From Adiantum capillus-veneris (Eukaryota; Streptophyta; Polypodiopsida; Polypodiales; Pteridaceae): DNA of 64,000 nucleotides. The notes under the pieces were generated by a model that worked only from the letters and a program-made list of their open reading frames with translations, was not told the DNA's origin and did not search any database. This document shows positions 61,657 through 64,000 of the stretch, one piece after another (position 1 is the first letter of the stretch; every line of letters starts with the position of its first letter). The stretch is taken from the NCBI GenBank assembly GCA_014529385.2, contig CM043967.1, positions 10,988,001 to 11,052,000 of the forward strand, given 5' to 3'. Made by a program: the position numbers and the translations under genes.

Positions 61657-62615
61657 GCCACCAAAGAAATCTGGAAAAAATGGGAAAAACCGGCTTTGAG
61701 AGCTACCAGAATGAAATTGCAACAGCCGATGGGTTCATGGAAAAGCATCTAGGACTTTTAGAAAAAGTAATTGTTACCTCTTGCAGAATCGAGTATGAGC
61801 ATACATTTGCAATAGTTGATTTCGACAAAGAGAACAATTACGAGATCATCTTGGGGAGACCATTCATGAGACAATTAAAGATGGTCCAGGATTGGGGTTA
61901 TGACCACATATACCTCAGACGTGGGGAGACTACAACCAAAATATACCTAAAAGACCATAGTTACAAGGATGTGAACCAAACACCAGTGGAAGAGTTTGAT
62001 TCAGCTACATTAGCAGGGTCCGAACTCCCAGCATGGTTAGGAAAGAAAAAAGAGCTATGGATGTGTGGAGCTTCACATTGTGGGAGCTTAAAAAGAGAGG
62101 AATGCATCTTAGAAAGAGCTATTGAGGACAAGGATTACATTCCGGAACCTTTTCCTGAAGATGCCTTAGAACCTCTGGAATGGGAACACATACTAGCAAC
62201 ATTGGATGTCTATACCATTACAGATAGCCCAACGATAAAATTTTGCGATAAGGATGGCTATGATGTGCTACCCTATTACATGGTAAACCTTATACCAGCA
62301 GGAGATGAGTATGTAGACTCACCAGAACAAGAAGAGTTTTATGACTCCTTTGAACATCTGGAACTAAGTCACGATGCAGATAACGAGTGTTCAGACAGCT
62401 CAAGCGAGCGTGGAGAGACAACCGTGAATATCAAGTTTTATGATTTTGCAAATCAACACCCTAGACGTCACGAATGCTATAGGAAAAAAAGAACAGAAAA
62501 CAAAATTAGAGAGAACCTGATGCCCAGGGTAAAAGATAAAACTCACTATCTAATGCTTGTTAAGGCAGAGGATTGTGTAAAAGACCAAATATCAAGAAGA
62601 TTCTCAAGGGTTTGA
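61657..62615 (+). pseudogene. Element D retropepsin C-terminal half and acidic linker
   Basis: ATKEIWKK, a frameshift in an A-run, then GFESYQNEIATADGF, CRIEYEHTFAIVDFDKENNY and EIILGRPFMRQLKMVQDWGY (the L-G-R-P strand). This is the second half of the protease begun at 58957. A long acidic linker (EDALEPLEWEHILATLDVYT, SPEQEEFYDSFEHLELSHDA) and a basic segment (HPRRHECYRKKRTENKIREN) follow. 959 bp without a stop from 61660 suggests relaxed but recent decay. Confidence 0.8.
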
Positions 62616-63127
62616 AGGGAAAGGACACATGAGGAAATAAAACAAGCACGGAAGACTAAAACAGAAACAAAATCAAGAAAATCTCAACAATCAACACAGG
62701 AAAAGACAAAAGATCCAGAGTGGACCAAAATGGAGCATAAAAAGAAATACCAAGAACTAAAACGGTCGTTACAAGAGGTATGGACTACTGAGGGAGAAAG
62801 TGACGGTAAGGAGGATTCAGAAAAAGGAAACATGAATGTACCATCCCACTATCAAAAATTCAGCATCCAAGACAGAAAATCATAATGACACCACCTATAA
62901 GAGAAAGAATAAACCAGGAATCTTACGATGGGCCGGAAAATGCAAAACGGATAGACCTCGCTGCGCCGGGCGAAGAGCCTCAGCCTGTCTATATAGCAAC
63001 TGATTTAGAGCATGAAGAAGAAGAAAGGCTAACACAACTTCTCAAGAAGTATAAAGATGTGTTTATATGGACCTACAAAGACCTCAAGGAGTTGATCCAT
63101 CGATATGCCAGCATACAATTCCTTTGA
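62616..63127 (+). pseudogene. Element D linker before RT
   Basis: A charged segment ends at 62884. 62885-63127 then encodes RIDLAAPGEEPQPVYIATDL followed by EERLTQLLKKYKDVFIWTYK and DLKEL. This matches the 'l...y.dvFaW...d..g' lead-in to RT in Tat/Athila polyproteins. Confidence 0.8.
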
Positions 63128-64000
63128 AATCAGATGCCAAACCTAACAAACAATGTCTTTACACATATAATGATACATTCGTTAAATGAATCAAAGAAGA
63201 GATTGACAAGCTGATGGATGCTGAATTCATCTATGAAATTGAGCATACAGATTGAGTGTCACCCATTGTGGTTGTCCCCAAAAAGATCGAAAAGTTGCGT
63301 GTGTGTGGTGTGAACCTCGAAAAAGTGAACGCAACCACAATAAGGGATAATTATCCCTTGCTGATCAGAACATGTGCTTGAGAGGGTGGCAGAAAAACGG
63401 GCCTATTCCTTTTTAGATGGATTTTTGGGGTATAACCAATTGGCAATTGCAATAGAGGATCAACACAAAACAACATTTGCCACAGAGTGGGGAATATATA
63501 CGTATAGAGTTATGCCTTTTGGGTTAACCAATGCCCAACTACCTTGCAAAGGTTAATGACTCATGCGTTCAAAGAATACATGAGAATATTCTTAGAAATA
63601 TATATGGATGATTTCTGTGTCCACTCTCTTATACGAGAAAAACATATTGACCATTTACAAAAGGTATTTGAGAAGTGCAGAACATATCGAATCTGTCTCA
63701 ACTCGAAAAAGTGCATTTTTATGGTAAGGCAAGGCCGCATCTTAGGACATATTGTCTCAAGAAATGGCATAACCACTGACCTAGACAAAATTAGAGTCAT
63801 AACAGACTTGCCCAGGCCTACTAATGCCAAACAAGTACAATCTTTCATGGGACACTGTGGATACTATCAAAGATTCATATATATGTATACGGTCATTGCA
63901 CAACCTCTATATCGTTTATTAGTCAGTTTCGACTGGACTGAGGAGTGTGAAACTTCATTCCAAAAGCTTAAGGAAAACCTTGTATCAGCACCTGTACTTA
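63128..64000 (+). pseudogene. Element D reverse transcriptase (runs off the window)
   Basis: In changing frames with stops: EEIDKLMDAEFIYEIEHTD, SPIVVVPKKIEKLRVCGVNL, MTHAFKEYMRIFLEIYMDDF (catalytic Y-M-D-D at about 63601-63612), EKCRTYRICLNSKKCIFMVR, GRILGHIVSRNGI, FMGHCGYYQRFI, and FDWTEECETSFQKLKENL at the end. The order and the M-D-D signature fit the Tat/Athila branch. RNase H and integrase lie beyond the right end. Confidence 0.88.

Overview
This is a 64 kb window of a large, transposon-packed nuclear genome, almost certainly from a land plant. The evidence is: LTR-retrotransposon primer sites of the plant initiator-Met-tRNA type (TGGTATCAGAGC) and of the Asp-tRNA-like type used by plant Tat/Athila elements (TTGGCGCC...GGGGA); chromodomain Ty3/gypsy polyproteins; a DUF659/BED hAT transposase with an intron; and arrays of the plant telo-box AAACCCTAA. 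The species cannot be named from sequence alone. No rRNA, tRNA, CRISPR array or bacterial-type operon was seen. Nearly everything is transposon sequence, and almost every coding region is broken by stops or frameshifts. All boundaries were read by eye.

Layout. (1) 1-17340 is a nested stack. A minus-strand LINE (LINE-1; pieces at 1-1498, 4455-5099 and about 16499-17340) was split by a small LTR element A (1499-4454, target duplication GAATC) and by a large chromovirus B (5100-16493, target duplication CTCAG). B itself received a solo LTR of the A family in its 5' LTR (5236-5789) and a minus-strand element G in its gag gene (7772-11056, target duplication GGTTA). G carries an inverted duplicate of the neighbouring B sequence, giving a nearly identical inverted repeat with 1.08 kb arms. 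(2) 17341-29785 holds further LTR fragments, a minus-strand chromovirus mosaic (19677-25110, 5' LTR 25111-27148 interrupted by a solo B-type LTR), a second A-family element and a second LINE-1 copy carrying a small MITE. (3) About 29960-34930 is a second LINE (LINE-2, minus strand) cut by a complete 3.02 kb hAT transposon (31618-34637, 8-bp duplication GTCTGAGT). (4) 35292-49690 is a plus-strand gypsy element E, split by a 10.46 kb Tat-like LTR element C (38696-49155). (5) 49691-54438 is an unassigned stretch with gene-like open frames, a TATA box and long (AC)n tracts. (6) 54439-64000 is a second Tat-like element D that runs off the window. Its protease gene is broken by a truncated chromovirus F and by an inverted fragment.

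Most interesting content. Elements C and D share an unusual architecture. Both have a long leader studded with palindromes (about every 280 bp in C), followed by a reading frame that I cannot assign to any standard gag. That frame is built of recurring [YF]-x-D-x-x-G-x-x-Y and Y-x-G-x-x-x-[VIMA] modules. In D it lies upstream of protease and reverse transcriptase. In C there is no recognisable RT or integrase, so C looks like a large non-autonomous partner. The A family also carries short hairpin repeats between its LTRs, and one A copy has about twelve telomere-like CCCTAA units in each LTR.
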